64,000 nt of DNA from Dictyostelium firmibasis (taxonomy: Eukaryota; Evosea; Eumycetozoa; Dictyosteliales; Dictyosteliaceae): contig CM069765.1 of NCBI GenBank assembly GCA_036169595.1, forward strand, positions 7,541,001-7,605,000, written 5' to 3'. This document shows, in pieces, positions 36,221 to 55,815 of the stretch. The notes beneath the pieces were generated by a model. That model worked only from the letters and a program-made list of their open reading frames with translations. It was not told the DNA's origin and made no database searches. How positions within the stretch are numbered: position 1 is the first letter of the stretch; each line of letters begins with the position of its first letter. A program made the translations under genes and the position numbers.

Positions 36221-36977
36221 ATGTCAGAGGTTATATTGGGCACAGAAATAATTGGGAAAAATGGAATTAAACTATTTACTAGATTAATGGATATTAATGA
36301 CACTGATAGTGTGGTAACAGTTGTCAATTGGGCATATCGTGGTAAAGAGGGTACAAATCCATGGGCTACTGAACAAGGTTTAGTAGATGTAGGTTATTAA
36401 AAAAATAAATTAAAAAAAAAAAATTTATTAATTTATTTTTTATTTTATTTATTTTTTATATTAAAAAAAAAAAAAAAAGGGATCTAGAGTTACACCAGAA
36501 ATGTTACATTCAGAATTAAAAATGGATTCAAAATTAATTAAATTAATGGTAGTCGAACATATAATTGAAGAAAGCGTTGACGGTGCATCAGAAGCAACAG
36601 AAGCAACAACAACAACAACAACAAATACAGAATCAGGAAACCAAAAAAGATTAGTTATTGGATGTGTTAAAATTGAAAGAGAATCATTAGAATCAAAAGA
36701 AGCAGTTGTTGGTATGTTGAGTGTTGATCCAAGTTACCAATCAAGTGGAATTGGCTCAATTTTAATTAGATTGGCAGAAAGAGAAATTCAATTATGGGGT
36801 GTTCAAGAATCACATTTACACGTTGTTAACGTTCGTGACACTTTGATTAATTGGTATAATAAAGTTGGTTATGTCACCACTGAAACAACCTTCCCATTTG
36901 ATATCGAAAAAAATGTTGCCCTAAAAGAGATTCACTTTGTATTATTAGTAAAAAATTTACCATTACTATCTAAATAG
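36221..36977 (+). CDS. GNAT-family N-acetyltransferase
   Basis: Two phase-0 exons, 36221-36388 and 36480-36977, give 221 residues. GNAT enzymes transfer acetyl from acetyl-CoA to amines. Motif A is clear: VVGMLSVDPSYQSSGIGSIL, with the Q-x-x-G-x-G pyrophosphate loop, followed by an amphipathic helix. The C-terminal motif B (LINWYNKVGY) is also present. The segment TNPWATEQGLVDGSRVTPEM near the N-terminus suggests the single-domain microbial GNAT subgroup. An acidic/Thr insert (TEATTTTTTNTES) is local low complexity. The substrate is unknown. Confidence 0.82.
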
Positions 36978-37106
36978 ATAAAAAAAAAATAAAAAAAAAA
37001 AGTAATTAAACCAAAAAGACAATTTTCTTAAAACTTTTTTTTTGAAACACCTTTTCTGTTTATTTTTTTATTGATATTATTTTTATTTTTATCTTTATTA
37101 TTATCT

Positions 37107-37991
37107 TTATAATTTAAATTCTTTTCTTTTATTATCTTTTCTCTTTTTATTTAATGATTTTGTTTTTTCATCACCTTCATAATTGTCATTATCATCATCA
37201 TCATCATCATCACTGAGTTTTGAATTTGAAATTTTATTCATTGGTGGTTTCTTTGGGAAAATATTTTGGATTGGTTTTGGCGGTGAAGTTGTAACATTCT
37301 TTTTAGTTGGTGGTTTAGAGGTTAGTAATTCTGAGTCGACATCATCTAAATCACTTTCACCCCCTGAGAAAGATTCACAATCAAAAACAGAGTCATAATC
37401 AGTAGAAGATTCATCTTCATATTTTCTTTTCTTTGAATTTACTTTGGAAATAGATTTCTCTAGTTTTTTTGATTTTTGAGTTTTGAGAAGTTCCAATCTT
37501 TTTTTCTTTTTATCCTTTCCAACACTAATTTGATATTTATCCCCACAAAGTGTACATTTTGATAAATAATATTCTAAATCCATTTGCTGTATAAAATTTT
37601 TTATAATAATTATAAAAAAATGGTTTTTTAAATTTTTATTAATATGTTATTATTTTTTTTTTTTTTTTCTCCCTATTTTTTTTTTTTTTAATTTTTTAAA
37701 GCTAACCTTTGTATCCCAATAATAATCTTTTAATAATTCTAAAAGTGATGTTTTACTATTATGGTTATTATCATCATGATATTTATGAAATGTAGTATCC
37801 ATATCATCAAATGAAATAACAATTCTCTTTTTATCTTTTATTTTCTTATATAAAATGGTTTTTTCTTTATTTGTTTCCATTGAATATAATTTTCTAATTT
37901 GATTAATTTTCCCTTTTTCAATATAGTTTTCTCCATTTATTATATTTTCTCTTAAAATTTTAATTATATAATTATATTGTTCGTTATCCAT
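37107..37991 (-). CDS. HHCC (integrase-type) zinc-finger protein, paralogue A
   Basis: Two exons on the minus strand, 37991-37707 and 37586-37107, give 254 residues. The centre carries a zinc-binding signature of retroviral/retrotransposon integrase type: H-DDNN-H (HKYHDDNNHNSKTSLL), a YYW segment, then CTLCGDKY. H-x4-H and C-x2-C are spaced by about 30 residues and split by the intron. The C-terminal half is Lys/Ser/Asp-rich and looks disordered and nuclear. There is no integrase catalytic core. The same architecture, including one shared intron position, recurs at 43424-44675. The donor GTTAGC is unusual. The function is unknown. Confidence 0.72.
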
Positions 37992-38223
37992 TTTTTATCA
38001 TTAGAAAATAACAACCATTTTTTTTTTTTTCTCTTTTGAAATTTTTTTTTTTTTTTATTTTTCAAAAGTTTAACAAGTGTTTCTTTATTTACTTTTTTTA
38101 GAAATGCGTTGATGTTTTTTTATTTTTTGTTTACCCAATAGATGAGAAAAAAATTAATTATTTGTTTATTTTATTTTATTTAAATGAAATTGGTTTTATT
38201 TTTTTTGGGAAATTATTGGTGTA

Positions 38224-42840
<4,617 letters not shown>

Positions 42841-43153
42841 TTTTTTTATGAAAAAAAAGTTACAGAAAAAAAAAAAAAAATTGTTGCTTTTATAAAAAAA
42901 AAAGATGGATAGTGAGAAAAAAACAAAAAAACATAAAAAAAAATTCTTTACCAAAAAAAAAAAGAGGAAAGTTGAGAAAAAAACAATAAAATTTAAATTT
43001 TTTAAATTTTGAAAGTTAAAAAATAAAAAAAAATAAAATATAAAAAAAAAAAAAAATACCTTATATTAAAAATTTTGCAGGTTACATGTCCTAAATTTAT
43101 GTAAAAATAAAAAAAATAAAATGTCTGGTTTTTTTTCGAAACACTCCTATTTT

Positions 43154-43202
<49 letters not shown>

Positions 43203-43423
43203 CTAAAAATAAGAGTAAGTTTTGTGGGAAAAAAAAAAAAAAAAAATTTTTGTTAAATAATAAAAATGATGGCAATTTAATTTTATTTATTTTAAAAGAA
43301 ATTGAGAAAAAGAAAAAAATTGGTTAAATGTTTGGTGAAAAAAAAAAAATTATTTAAGTAATTTTACAAAGGAGGTTTGGTGAATGAAACTGTGTTTAAT
43401 AAAAAAAAAAATGAGATTTAATA
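42841..43423. other. intergenic, abcC promoter side
   Basis: A homopolymers dominate, including a run of about 47 A near 43156-43198. A short island at 43360-43400 has AGGAGGTTTGGTGAATG. No gene is seen. Confidence 0.5.
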
Positions 43424-44457
43424 CTACAATGTCTCTGATTTATCAACGGAAATATTAGATAATATAGTTGATTGTCTTCTAGAAACAAGACCCAATCTCT
43501 TTGGTTTATAGTTTTCTTCATTATCATCGTCATCGTCATCATCATCATCATCATCTTCTTTTGACGATTTTAATCTTTTAGATCTACCACTATTAGTGCT
43601 TTGTTCTTCTTGGCTATCATCTTCATTTTCATATTCATCTTCATATTCTTCATCACCATCTTCATCTTCACCTTCTTCCTCATCTTCTTCATCGTCCTCA
43701 TATTGTTCATTATCATTTTCATCATCAATTTTTTTCTTTTGTAAAATTGAACCCCAAGGTCCTTCTTCTTTTAATTTCGATGAAGATGATGATTTTTTAC
43801 TTTTTGTTTTTGTTGCTTTTGTTGTTGTTGCTGTTGTTGTTGCTGTTGTTGCTGTTGCTGTTGTTGCTGTTGTTGCTGTTGTTGCTGTTGTTGCTGTTGT
43901 TAAATTTCTTTTATTTATTTTTTTTGGGACAATAATTCCTTTTGTTTCCTCTAAAACTATTGATCTGTCTTTCTTATTTGGTGGTCTATTGAATCTTTTT
44001 TTAAAATCATTACAATATTCACAACTATTTATGTATGCATCAATATCTACTGTCTAAATAAATGTTAGTTTATTTCAATTAATTTTTCATTTTTATTTTT
44101 ATATTTTAATAATTACTTTTGTTGGCCAAAAATATCCAATCATAGTCTCTCTCATTAAAACATTTTTAGATTCATGACCACTTTCATCATGATATTTATA
44201 AAATATAGCTGGTAGTTCACGTCTACGAGGAACAATTCTAAGTTTATCAATTACTGTTTTTATTTTTTGATTGATCCAAAAATAAAAAAATATAAAAAAA
44301 ATATAAAAAAATGTAAAAAGTAAAAAATAAAAAAAAAAATAAAAAAAAAAAAAACAAAAAAAAAAATTATATCAGTATTTATTTTTACTTTTTTATTTTT
44401 TTTATTTATTATTTATTATTTGATCATTTGTATCATTTTTATTTTTACTACTATTAT

Positions 44458-44506
<49 letters not shown>

Positions 44507-44675
44507 TTTTCAATTACCAACCATTCTTTATTAAAGTTATTTTACCATCAGCAGTTTCTCTGTGTGTATAAAATTTTCTAATTCCTCTATATTTTTTTTC
44601 ATCATTAGCACCATACCCTAAAATGGTTGAATCTTTTAAAACCATAATAATTTCATTGTATAATTCATCCTCCAT
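43424..44675 (-). CDS. HHCC (integrase-type) zinc-finger protein, paralogue B
   Basis: Three exons on the minus strand, 44675-44522, 44253-44117 and 44053-43424, give 306 residues. The signature is H-DESG-H (YKYHDESGHESKNVLMRE), then MIGYFWPTK and CEYCNDFKKRF. The N-terminus (YRGIRKFYTHRETADGK) aligns with paralogue A (INQIRKLYSMETNKEK). The C-terminal half has an (Ala-Thr-Thr) repeat, then long acidic Glu/Asp runs with basic clusters, consistent with a nuclear chromatin-associated protein. The exon-1 donor GTTGGT is atypical but is the only choice that aligns the paralogues. There is no transposase core; it is probably domesticated or a host family with an integrase-like finger. Confidence 0.7.
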
Positions 44676-44941
44676 TTTGATATTTGTTATTGTTATTATC
44701 GACTTTTAAAAAATAAAAGGTATATACAATTTTTTTTTACTTTTTTTTTTTAGCGAGAACAACGAAAAAAAAAAAAAAAAAAAAATTAAAAAAAAAAAAA
44801 ACAAAATAAACGGATTGGATAATTAATTTTTTTTTTTCCGTTGGTTCATCGTTTTTTAAAATTTCAAATTTTTTCATCTTCTTTTTGGTAAAAATAAGAA
44901 AAACTAATTTTTTTTTAACTTAAAAAGTAACAAAATTAACA

Positions 44942-44977
<36 letters not shown>

Positions 44978-45392
44978 AATAAAAAAAACTGCAAAAAAAA
45001 AAAAAAAAAAAAGATATAAAAAACAAACAAAAAAAAAAAAAGTCTATTACAAATAAAATAGATCTATATTAGCAAGCTATCTATAAGTTTTTAAAACTTA
45101 AATTTCAAAAAAAAATCATAAAAAAATAAAAATCAAAAAAAATCAAAAAAAAAAAAAAGAAAAAAAAAAGCGGATTTGGAAATAATCTTTTTTTTTACGC
45201 CAAAATCAAAATTTTTCTTTTTTCATTATGAACCAGAAATTCTATGATGAGATAGTTTTTCTTTCTTTTTTTTTTTTTTTGACAGTTATTAAATATTATA
45301 ATCATTTTATGTGTTGTTGATTAAAATCGTCATAATTAAATAGATATTTTAATGTTTATTCATTTCTAATACAAATCATTATTTTTATATTT

Positions 45393-45428
<36 letters not shown>

Positions 45429-45452
45429 AAAAAATTCATAATTATTGTTATA
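44676..45452. other. intergenic region
   Basis: Homopolymers dominate, with mixed islands at 44810-44900 and 45050-45100 and around 45220-45330. The 45165-45260 stretch (AAGCGGATTTGGAAATAATC, then ACGCCAAAATC) has a palindromic feel but no definable structure. No gene is seen. Confidence 0.45.
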
Positions 45453-47415
<1,963 letters not shown>

Positions 47416-47642
47416 TTTTTTTTTTTTTTTTATTATTAATTTTTTTTTTTTATTTTTTTTTTTATTTTTTATTTTTTTTATTTTTTGCAAATTCAAATAA
47501 GTTAAGAAATAAAAAAAGAATGAAAAAAAGGAATAAAAAATGTGTATGTGGTTGGGGGTACCCTAGCTAAATAGAACAAAAAAAATCTAAAAAAAGTTTG
47601 AAAAACAATGTATTTTTTTTTTTTTAAAATATTTTATTTTAA

Positions 47643-47675
<33 letters not shown>

Positions 47676-47864
47676 ATTCGCACATTGAAAGCCGTTTTTA
47701 AAAAGTTGGCCCAAATGATATTTGTTTCTGGCTTTCAAAAAAAAAAAAAAAATGTCAAACCCAACACAAAAATATTTTTTTTTATTTTTTTTCTATAAAA
47801 TATCGTTACTCAAGCCCTTTTGAGATTGAATTTTTTTTTTTTTTTAATTTTTTTTTTTTTTGAC

Positions 47865-47899
<35 letters not shown>

Positions 47900-47984
47900 A
47901 AATTTAATTTTAGTTATTTATTTTTTTTATTATTATTTATTATTTTTATAAATATAAAAATATAAATATAAAATAAAAAGAAAA
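47416..47984. promoter_or_regulatory. shared divergent promoter region of the two mannosidase genes
   Basis: Between T-rich flanks lie two non-random islands. TGTGTATGTGGTTGGGGGT (47541-47559) resembles the G-rich boxes bound by Dictyostelium GBF. A perfect 9-bp inverted repeat, TTGAAAGCC (47685-47693) and GGCTTTCAA (47730-47738), encloses 36 nt. The symmetric location between head-to-head paralogues suggests co-regulation; this is inference. Confidence 0.4.
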
Positions 47985-50112
<2,128 letters not shown>

Positions 50113-50578
50113 TATTTTTGTCGCACATACACATTCATATATATGTACCATTAAATAAATATATAATTAAAAAAATAGCAAACAAAAGTACTCGAAAATT
50201 TAAACTTTATTTTTTTTTTGTTATCTTCAAATAAACAATTTAACTATTCCAAAAAAAAAATAAAAAACAAAAAATAAAAAATGGCTTTTGGGTTTCAAAA
50301 AAAAAAATTCTTGTTTTTGTTTTTTTTTTTTTTTTTATTAAAAAAAGCGGGTAGCATTAAATAGCTGATAACAGATTTTATCTGGATAAAAAGTTTGATA
50401 ATTATACTAAAATGTCAAATGTTGGGATTTTTTTTGTTTGGCATAAATTTTCATAATAATTTTTTACAATTTTATTTTTTTTAATAATTGTTTTTTTTTT
50501 TTTTTTTTTTATTTAATAAAAATTTTTTTTATAAATTATATTTTTTTTAAAAAAAAACAAAAACTAAACAAATACAAA
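50113..50578. other. intergenic, promoter of the psi-family gene
   Basis: A mixed-sequence island at 50345-50440 (GCGGGTAGCATTAAATAGCT and onwards) stands within A/T homopolymers about 150-230 bp upstream of the psi-family start. It is the likely promoter. No gene is seen. Confidence 0.45.
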
Positions 50579-50665
50579 ATGAAAGTTAAATTTATATTAA
50601 AAAATTTATTATTAGTGGTGATGGTTTCATTGGTATACGCCCAAAAAATATCTTTTCCTGGTAAC

Positions 50666-50700
<35 letters not shown>

Positions 50701-53279
50701 TTTCTTTACCACAACCACCCTAATTTTCTTAAATCCTTTTACATTTTTTTTAGAAACCATTACTTTGAATGCAGTTATATATGATCAACATATGTTTTAT
50801 AATGACAACTTTGAAAATCAAGGATCCTCACAATTAACAATAGATATGGTTATGAAAAAACTAGATAGTAAAACAAAAATTCCACAATTGGTTTCAGATG
50901 ATACTTCTGCACAAAGTAAAAATTACTTGGGTACTATACTAAGACCAAGCCTTTTTAAGTATTTTTTTTCTGAAAATACATCTCCAGCCTCTAATGCTAA
51001 AAACTCGGGAAAAAATATTCCAATGCCTTTAAATTTTACTCTCAAATTTAACTCTAAATCTTCAGCATATGAGTTTGAACAAGATGGTAATTTTTTTTTT
51101 AAATATAAAAAATTAAAATAATTAGTTTCTAATTGATTTTTTTATCAAATGTAGAATATTTTCCAATAAATAGTAAAGGATTCAATGACCCAGATTATCC
51201 TATCCCAAGTAATTGGGTAACACCTAATCATCCAACCGCAACAGATTGGTTCATGATGGATGGCAAAGTCCCAGCTAATCAAAAAAAGAATTATAATTTT
51301 TGTATTAAGGTAAACCTATAGTTTAACAGTAAAAAAAATTGTTTTTATAATTAAAATTTAAAACTTATAATATATAATTATCTAGATAAATTCAAAGTTT
51401 ACATATTGGGGTGATGAAGTATTTAACTTTAAAGGTGATGATGATGTTTGGGTTTTTATTAATAATCAGCTTGTTATCGATTTGGGTGGTTTGCATAGCG
51501 CAGCATCGAAAAATATTATATTAAAAAATATAAGTCCTCCTTTAACTATTCAAGAAACATATGACTTTGATTTCTTTTATTGTGAGAGAAAAGCTCAACA
51601 ATCATCAATTCAAATTTCAACTAACCTTCAAGTTTTTTGCATAAATGATTATTGTGGTAAGTTTAAATCAATTATGATATTTTAAAAAAAATAAAAAAAT
51701 TTGTATTTATTAATATTTTATTTTAAAAGGTATTTGTAATGGGGATGGATCTAGTTGCTGTCCAGCATCATATTGTGATGATCAAAATGCATGTACAATT
51801 GATAAGTAAGTCATAAAAGTTAAAAAAAAAAAATTAAAAAATACTAATATTTAAATAAAAAGGTGTCCAGAACCTACAAAAGTCCAACCAGGTAAATTGA
51901 CAAAAAACGATTGTATCCACACACAAATCGTTTGTGAAAAAGCTAAAGACAAATGTGAAAGATCATTCTGTGACACACTATCTGGATGTAAAAAAGAAAA
52001 TATTACTTGTAATTCAGGTAACATTGATAAATGCCAAGAAGAGAACGGAGTTTGTGACCCAGAAAAAGGCTGTCAATATAGATATACATGTACTGATAAT
52101 GGTAGATGTGACTTGGGTTGTAATGGTGGTAAATGTGAAATTAAAAATCAAACCTATTGTGAAGATGAATTAGGAAATGACCCTTGCTATACCTACAGAT
52201 GTGATATAGTATTAGGATGTGTAAGAACTCCAAAATGCTCTCAAGAAGGATTACAAAAATGTCAGATTAATTTTTGCCATTCGAAAGCAACAAGTGAAAC
52301 TGATAGATGTGAACTTCAAAGTATTAAAGAAGAATGTGATTGTTGTGAAAATGATAATATCACAAACTGTCAATTACCAGGATGTAGCTCTACTGGTACA
52401 TGTGAACCAAAAGATAAAATGATCGATGATGGTAATTTATGTACATTTGATGAATGCCATGAAAATGGTACAATTACACATACACCAAAACAATGTGGTG
52501 GTTGTTCTCAATGTGATGTTAAAACTGGTTTTTGCATTGAAAATCCACCTGTATGTGATGATGGTAATATTTGTACTAAAGACAAATGTACATTAAAAAA
52601 CAATACAGATGGATCATTTGATGGCTTATGTAGCAACGATTTTATTGCTTGTGGTTTAAATGATACAGATAAATGTAATATATGGTCCTGTGATCCTGAA
52701 AAAGGTGGTTGTCAGTCTAACAAGGTGGTTTGTGAAGAAATAAGCCTTTGTAAAGTTGGGAAATGTCAACCATCAACTGGTAAATGTGAATACAAAGATA
52801 GAGTTTGCGATCATGGTGGTGCATTTTGTTTAATTTCACAATGTGATGAAAGACTTGGTTGTATTGTATTCGAAAGACAGTGTGTATCAAATGATCGTAA
52901 ATGTAAAGCTGGTGTTTGTGTAAATGGTACTGACTCTGATTCGGGTGAATGTAGATCGGTTAATTATGATCCATTACCTTTTGTTTGTCAAACAGCTGCT
53001 GTTATTTCAACTGCGGTAATTGCTGGTGTTACTGTTGCTGGTGCTGTGGCTCTTGGTGTTTTCCTTGTAAGTTTTTTATCCCCATTATTTTTATACCATT
53101 ATTTTATTTATATGAATTCAAGTATTAATTTTTATTAAAATTAGTATGGAGGCAAAAAAGGCTACGACTATTGGCAAGAAAACAAAAGTAGAGGAATGAC
53201 TGGAGCAAGTAACAACCCAATGTACAAGGAAAGTGAAAACGCTGGACAAAATCCTTTATACCGAGATAATAATTTATAA
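50579..53279 (+). CDS. psi-family PA14-domain, cysteine-rich membrane protein
   Basis: Seven exons, 50579-50660, 50754-51086, 51155-51309, 51386-51656, 51730-51805, 51863-53066 and 53145-53279, keep frame and give 751 residues. The layout is that of the Dictyostelium prespore-inducing-factor (psi) family. There is a signal peptide ([19 protein letters not shown]), then a PA14/fibro-slime domain with [20 protein letters not shown] followed by LGG. About 300 residues of Cys-rich repeats follow ([13 protein letters not shown], then [13 protein letters not shown]-type units). A membrane helix ([20 protein letters not shown]) and a short tail ending NPLYRDNNL close the protein. Relatives act as secreted signals or cell-surface proteins in development; which family member this is was not determined. 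Confidence 0.9.
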
Positions 53280-53360
53280 GAATAATAACAAATATTTGTG
53301 TTTTATTTATTTTTCAAGAGCATATTGAAATAAAAAACTATAAAAAAAATATTTTTATTT

Positions 53361-53391
53361 TATGACCTTTGTCTTTAACTATAATAAAGTT
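53361..53391. repeat. partial MITE-like copy
   Basis: TATGACCTTTGTCTTTAACT and the next 11 bases match the internal part of the repeat at 289-416 near its left end. It is a broken third copy next to the full second copy. Confidence 0.4.
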
Positions 53392-53420
53392 TTTTTTTTT
53401 TTTTTATTTTTTTTTTATAA

Positions 53421-53547
53421 TAATGATTATTGTTTGACCTTAGTCTTTAACAATAATAAAGTTTATTATTTTTTTTAATAGTTAATTTAATTAATGTTCA
53501 TTATATAATGCTTTTACATTTATATGAAAAAGTCAACAATCACATTA
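53421..53547. repeat. MITE-like dispersed repeat, copy 2
   Basis: This is about 95% identical to 289-416, in the same orientation and with the same imperfect inverted ends. It lies about 320 bp downstream of tRNA-Phe, as copy 1 lies about 145 bp downstream of tRNA-Ala. Confidence 0.55.
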
Positions 53548-53868
53548 TTAGGGAGAGATTTTCTTAATATACAGTATTTTTTTGAAATCCTGTTTTTGAT
53601 TATTTTTATATTATTATTATAAGAGTTGATATCATTGAATCTTTCTGGTTCTTTGGCCATCTATAATTTTTTTTAATAATTAATGGCTTTATAACACCAT
53701 GTGAAGTAAGGTTTGTGGAAGGCTTCTATTCCGTAGTCAGGATGTTGTCAAGGTGCTACTAAGGCTGCGTTTGCGGGTGATGATGTGGGTGATTATATTG
53801 GGAATAGCTTTGGGTTTACTGGGGTTCGAACCAGCGACCCTATATCTACATTGGGTAATAAAAATTTT
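53548..53868. other. tRNA-downstream region with tRNA relics
   Basis: Composition is less A/T-rich than elsewhere. GCTACTAAGGCT (about 53754) repeats the 5' end of tRNA-Phe read on the minus strand. 53814-53850 reads as a T-arm plus anticodon-side remnant (GGGTCGCTGGTTCGAACCCC on the minus strand). These look like pieces of broken tRNA genes or remains of TRE-type insertions. No protein gene is supported. Confidence 0.4.
53822..53832 (-). promoter_or_regulatory. extra downstream B-box (exB-like)
   Basis: The minus strand reads GGTTCGAACCC, a perfect B-box, about 37 bp beyond the 3' end of tRNA-Phe. This parallels the site near tRNA-Ala. Such external B-boxes are known near Dictyostelium tRNA genes. 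Confidence 0.5.
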
Positions 53869-53942
53869 TGCCTCAGGCCGGGATCGAACCAGCGACCTTA
53901 AGATCTTCAGTCTCACGCTCGTACCAACTGAGCTACTAAGGC
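53869..53942 (-). tRNA. tRNA-Phe(GAA)
   Basis: On the minus strand: acceptor GCCTTAG pairs with CTGAGGC plus discriminator A; D arm GCTC/GAGC; anticodon arm TGAGA-CTGAAGA-TCTTA with anticodon GAA; T arm GCTGG-TTCGATC-CCGGC. It is 74 nt and intronless, with all stems closed. It has one more D-loop base than usual. A 5'-truncated retrotransposon begins ~50 bp upstream. Confidence 0.93.
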
Positions 53943-53990
53943 TATTATGATATCTATGTTATGAATGGTCAATTAAATAATTAATAAAAT

Positions 53991-55445
53991 CTACAGTTCG
54001 CAGACGACACAACCACTCTAGCTTTCAACTTCCTAGATCACCAAATGATGGACAACTTCATCAAGATATTTTGTGATGCCACATCAGCAAGAATAAACCA
54101 AAATAAATGTGCTTGTATCAAATTAAGACCAGAAACCCCATCAATATACCAAGAAGTGAAAAACCAAGAAAGATATCTAGGTTTCAATTTCAACAAGAAT
54201 GGGCTGGCCCCAAAAGCAAAACTGATACAAGCAAAAATAAAAGGTCTACTGAAACAATGGAACAAATCGACATCCACATATCAAGGAAGGATAACAATAG
54301 CAAAATCATACGGTTTATCACAACTCACGTTCTTCACCTATCTCGAAAACCTTGACCCAAGAGAACCAATAGACGGAGTAATTACAAAATTTATTTTCAA
54401 CTGTAACAGAAAGAACACCATGTCTCTTCAAAGAAGATTAGCCGACTACTCTAATGGAGGACTAAACCTATGGGACTCATCGGTAAGAGCAAGCGCCCAA
54501 AAAGCCTGGATCTTTGAAAGACACCTTCATGAAATTAAAAATGGAACTCCAAACTCTTTCAATGAAGCATGGGTAAACGAAAGAAAATTAACTTTTGGAA
54601 ACTACAATCCAGCAGCACCAAACTTCAATAAAAGACCATCACATATCCAAACAATGTGCCACAAAGAATGGTTAGAATTAAAAAAAAAAGAAAAAATCAC
54701 AACCCTATCCCCACACTACAAAGAGCTACCTAAGCTAAAAATAATATACCAAGATCTAATGAAAATCAAGAAACCAGATTACAACAAATATACGCCTACA
54801 CCAGGTCAAATAAAAATACAAGAAGACCTAAATATTAAAGTGCTACCATTCTTAGAAGCAAGAAGACTAATGTCTATCAAAGGCAGAGACTTAATTTGGA
54901 GATACTTACTTAAAGCCCTCCCCAAGTTATACGGTAAACCCTGTGTATTCTGCAACCAAGAAGAAACAGCAGAACACATATTTTTCAAATGTAACTCCCA
55001 CCTAAAAAAAACGCAAGAAATAATAGATAAAATACTGGAAAAATCAAACAATACAGGTTTCGCATGGAACCAAACTGTACTAAACCGGCTATCAAACCCT
55101 CTGATAGGAAATACAATTGCAATTATTTTCGAAATGATATGGACGAGAAGAAATAAAACAATCCATAACGAATTCGCCCCAATAATAAATATGCAACAAA
55201 TCACAAACAAACTCAAAAAGTTACAACACGCCGCATGGGATAAAACCCTAAACGACATCAATAGATTGATAAGAAAAATGAACAATCTATTAGTAAAAAA
55301 TCATGAGAATACCCAAATTTCCATCACCATAATTCAACTAAAAATCAGAAGGTTCAGCAAAAACTGGAACTCAAAACTTCACTCCATCAAACTACCCAAG
55401 CACCTAATACAATACAACACTTCACTAAACAACCTCTACAACTAA

Positions 55446-55528
<83 letters not shown>
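53991..55528 (+). mobile_element. 5'-truncated non-LTR retrotransposon (TRE5-like)
   Basis: A retroelement fragment starts abruptly at about 53991 inside the reverse transcriptase catalytic motif (QFADDTTTLAF). It continues to an ORF2 C-terminus and ends in about 80 A. The junction lies 48-52 bp upstream of tRNA-Phe. TRE5 elements of Dictyostelium are known to insert about 48 bp upstream of tRNA genes, so TRE5-type identity is inferred from position plus RT content. No clear target-site duplication was found. Base use is distinctly richer in G+C than neighbouring genes. Confidence 0.72.
53994..55445 (+). pseudogene. reverse transcriptase (ORF2) C-terminal fragment
   Basis: The frame is open from the element junction to a stop at 55443-55445, 483 codons with no internal stop; the first ATG is 54045. 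Visible parts are the RT active site FADD, the thumb-side segment LGFNFNKNGLAPKAKLIQAK, and a C-terminal zinc-binding motif typical of RVT zinc-ribbon regions (PCVFCNQEETAEHIFFKC). The N-terminal half of RT and any endonuclease are missing, so the protein cannot be functional alone. The intact frame indicates a recent insertion. Confidence 0.75.
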
Positions 55529-55532
<4 letters not shown>

Positions 55533-55542
55533 TTTTAATTGA

Positions 55543-55614
55543 GACTGTAAATAAAATAAAACAAATAAATCCGGGTTCTATCCCCGAGGAGAAACAGCTT
55601 AAACTGTAATATCC

Positions 55615-55666
<52 letters not shown>
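55543..55666 (+). repeat. second poly(A)-tailed B-box element
   Basis: A short mixed segment ends in a poly(A) of about 45. It contains a perfect T-arm, CGGG-TTCTATC-CCCG, whose inner GGTTCTATCCC (55574-55584) matches the B-box consensus, then ACAGCTTAAACTGT with a short inverted repeat. It sits directly behind the poly(A) of the RT fragment, as if another tRNA-related insertion was stacked there. Its end (CTGTAATATCCAATTTAAAA) resembles 1314-1333. Confidence 0.45.
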
Positions 55667-55674
<8 letters not shown>

Positions 55675-55680
55675 AAAATT

Positions 55681-55815
55681 ATGGCCTTGGTTCAAGTCTT
55701 GGTCATACCACGAATTAACGTGGTCACAGAAAAAAAAAAATTTAAATTAAAATAATTAATAAATAAAAACTAGATTCGAACACATCCAATTGGATGAGGT
55801 TATTAAAAAAAAAAA
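55681..55815 (+). repeat. SINE-like poly(A)-tailed unit D (5'-truncated)
   Basis: From ATGGCCTTGGTTCAAGTCTT to the GAGGTTATT end and A tail this is practically identical to units A and B at 700-1050, more than 54 kb away. The B-box GGTTCAAGTCT is at 55689-55699; the A-box part is missing. Near-identity argues for recent dispersal. Confidence 0.6.

Noticed and set aside
44461-44489. TA dinucleotide run as a possible origin or special site
   Set aside because: It lies in the first intron of the HHCC paralogue B and similar runs occur elsewhere (32385, 60452); ordinary microsatellite.
53753-53950. Plus-strand frame across the tRNA-Phe gene
   Set aside because: It overlaps a well-folded tRNA on the other strand and the tRNA relics; no protein similarity.
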